Of a stretch of 64,000 bases of DNA, positions 63,369-64,000 are shown piece after piece. The stretch's first letter is position 1. Every line of letters begins with the position of its first letter. The position numbers were made by a program, and so were the translations under genes. Source of the DNA: an uncultured Saprospiraceae bacterium (lineage in GTDB: Bacteria; Bacteroidota; Bacteroidia; Chitinophagales; Saprospiraceae); assembly GCA_938015435.1 (NCBI GenBank), contig CALLPN010000010.1:62001-126000 (forward strand), written 5' to 3'. The notes below the pieces were generated by a model that worked only from the letters and a program-made list of their open reading frames with translations, had not been told where the DNA came from and ran no database searches.

Positions 63369-64000
63369 GTGAATCTACAAGCAGTAAAACAGAGGTTTGG
63401 TATTATAGGTCGTTCAGATTCATTGGATCGTGCGCTCAATACTGCCGTTCGCGTAGCACCTACCGAATTGACTTGCTTGATCAATGGAGAAAGTGGTGTG
63501 GGTAAGGAAGCTTTTTCGAAGATCATCCACGAACTCAGTAAGCGTAAGCATAATAAATTTATAGCTATCAATACAGGAGCATTACCTTCTGGTACTATCA
63601 ACTCAGAATTATTTGGTCACGATAAAGGTGCTTTTACCGGTGCTACTAGTGATCGTAAAGGATACTTTGAGACTGTAGATGGCGGCACAATATTTCTAGA
63701 TGAAATTGGCGAAATGCCATTGGATACTCAAGCGTATTTACTGAGAGTACTCGAAAGTGGTGAATTCCTTAGGGTAGGATCATCCAAAGTCCTTAAGACA
63801 GATGTACGAATCGTAGCCGCTACCAATGTTGACCTGATGGATAAGATCAAGAAAGGTAAGTTTCGTGAAGATCTCTACTACAGACTGAATACAGTACCGA
63901 TTATAGTACCATCTCTTTCGGATCGTAGAGAAGATATCTATATGCTATTTCGCAGATTTGCTATCGACTTTGCCGAAAAGTATCATACAGATTCTATTCA
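63369..64000 (+). CDS. Sigma-54-dependent transcriptional activator (3' end outside window)
   Basis: Open from a GTG at 63369 to the window edge (210 codons). The AAA+ sigma-54 interaction domain starts almost at once: GIIGRSDSLDRAL, Walker A NGESGVGKEAF (about 39-49), the GAFTGA loop (in GHDKGAFTGAT), Walker B GGTIFLDEIGEMP and the sensor region KTDVRIVAATN, then FREDLYYRLNTVPI. No receiver domain precedes it. The start is GTG because no ATG occurs between the upstream stop and the conserved region. A C-terminal Fis-type HTH is expected outside the window. It probably activates sigma-54 promoters; target unknown. Confidence 0.93.
   Translation, partial: MNLQAVKQRFGIIGRSDSLDRALNTAVRVAPTELTCLINGESGVGKEAFSKIIHELSKRKHNKFIAINTGALPSGTINSELFGHDKGAFTGATSDRKGYFETVDGGTIFLDEIGEMPLDTQAYLLRVLESGEFLRVGSSKVLKTDVRIVAATNVDLMDKIKKGKFREDLYYRLNTVPIIVPSLSDRREDIYMLFRRFAIDFAEKYHTDSI

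Noticed and set aside
1-64000. tRNA genes, CRISPR arrays, insertion sequences, prophage genes
   Set aside because: No GGTTCGAATCC-type T-arm with acceptor pairing, no regularly spaced repeats, no transposase or phage proteins were seen.

Overview
The window is chromosomal DNA of a member of the Bacteroidota, probably a marine gliding or saprospirid/cytophagid-type bacterium; the phylum is secure, lower ranks are a guess. The support is: low GC; at least six secreted proteins ending in type IX secretion (T9SS) sorting domains (type A at 18440, 24831, 28909, 33696 and 51176; type B / gliding-associated at 11304); SprB-like and FAS1 surface repeats; a TonB receptor with a carboxypeptidase-regulatory N-terminal domain; A-rich start contexts without Shine-Dalgarno; and -7 promoter boxes of the TAnnTTTG type. 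Stops use TAA, TAG and TGA (code 11). I see no tRNA, rRNA, CRISPR array, insertion sequence or phage gene.

Layout. 1-4.6 kb: a surface protein cut by the window edge, adenine deaminase and a GNAT acetyltransferase, with a REP-like palindromic patch between the first two. 4.6-14.1 kb: gene-poor accessory stretch with two Cys-rich lipoproteins (one a zinc metalloprotease), an Lgt-like membrane protein followed by a tiny hydrophobic peptide gene with its own terminator, a TlpA-like thioredoxin and a giant SprB-repeat T9SS adhesin. 14.2-18.3 kb: FtsX-type ABC permease plus ATPase divergent from a TesA-like GDSL esterase, the same trio as ybbP-ybbA-tesA in E. coli. 18.4-26.9 kb: T9SS proteins and a run of co-directional poorly known genes (DUF6624 protein, lipoprotein, fatty acid hydroxylase/sterol desaturase family, three small membrane proteins, beta-lactamase-fold hydrolase). 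27-30.3 kb: a di-haem MbnH-like peroxidase and an MbnP-like partner (overlapping genes) next to a YHYH-domain T9SS protein, a probable metal-linked cell-envelope module. 30.4-36.5 kb: DinB-like protein, an ECF sigma factor interrupted by an in-frame TGA, its overlapping membrane partner (anti-sigma-like) and a six-domain fasciclin protein.

36.6-48.4 kb: ABC exporter pair, trans-sulfuration PLP enzyme divergent from an Lrp/AsnC regulator, GH113-like glycoside hydrolase, two small lipoproteins, Smr protein, serine hydrolase, SUI1-like factor, beta-propeller protein and an orphan oligopeptide-binding lipoprotein. 48.5-64 kb: more housekeeping content: FMN reductase, parA-parB, a VCBS/T9SS protein, a second di-haem peroxidase next to an outer-membrane barrel protein, a MobA-like nucleotidyltransferase with a degenerate active site, TonB receptor, glnS, argS, miaB and the start of a sigma-54 activator.

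The most interesting items are the interrupted sigma factor, the MbnP/MbnH/YHYH cluster, the micro-gene ending in cysteine next to an Lgt paralogue that lacks canonical catalytic residues, and three unusual intergenic repeat patches (2.1-2.3 kb, 54.99-55.13 kb, 57.56-57.75 kb).
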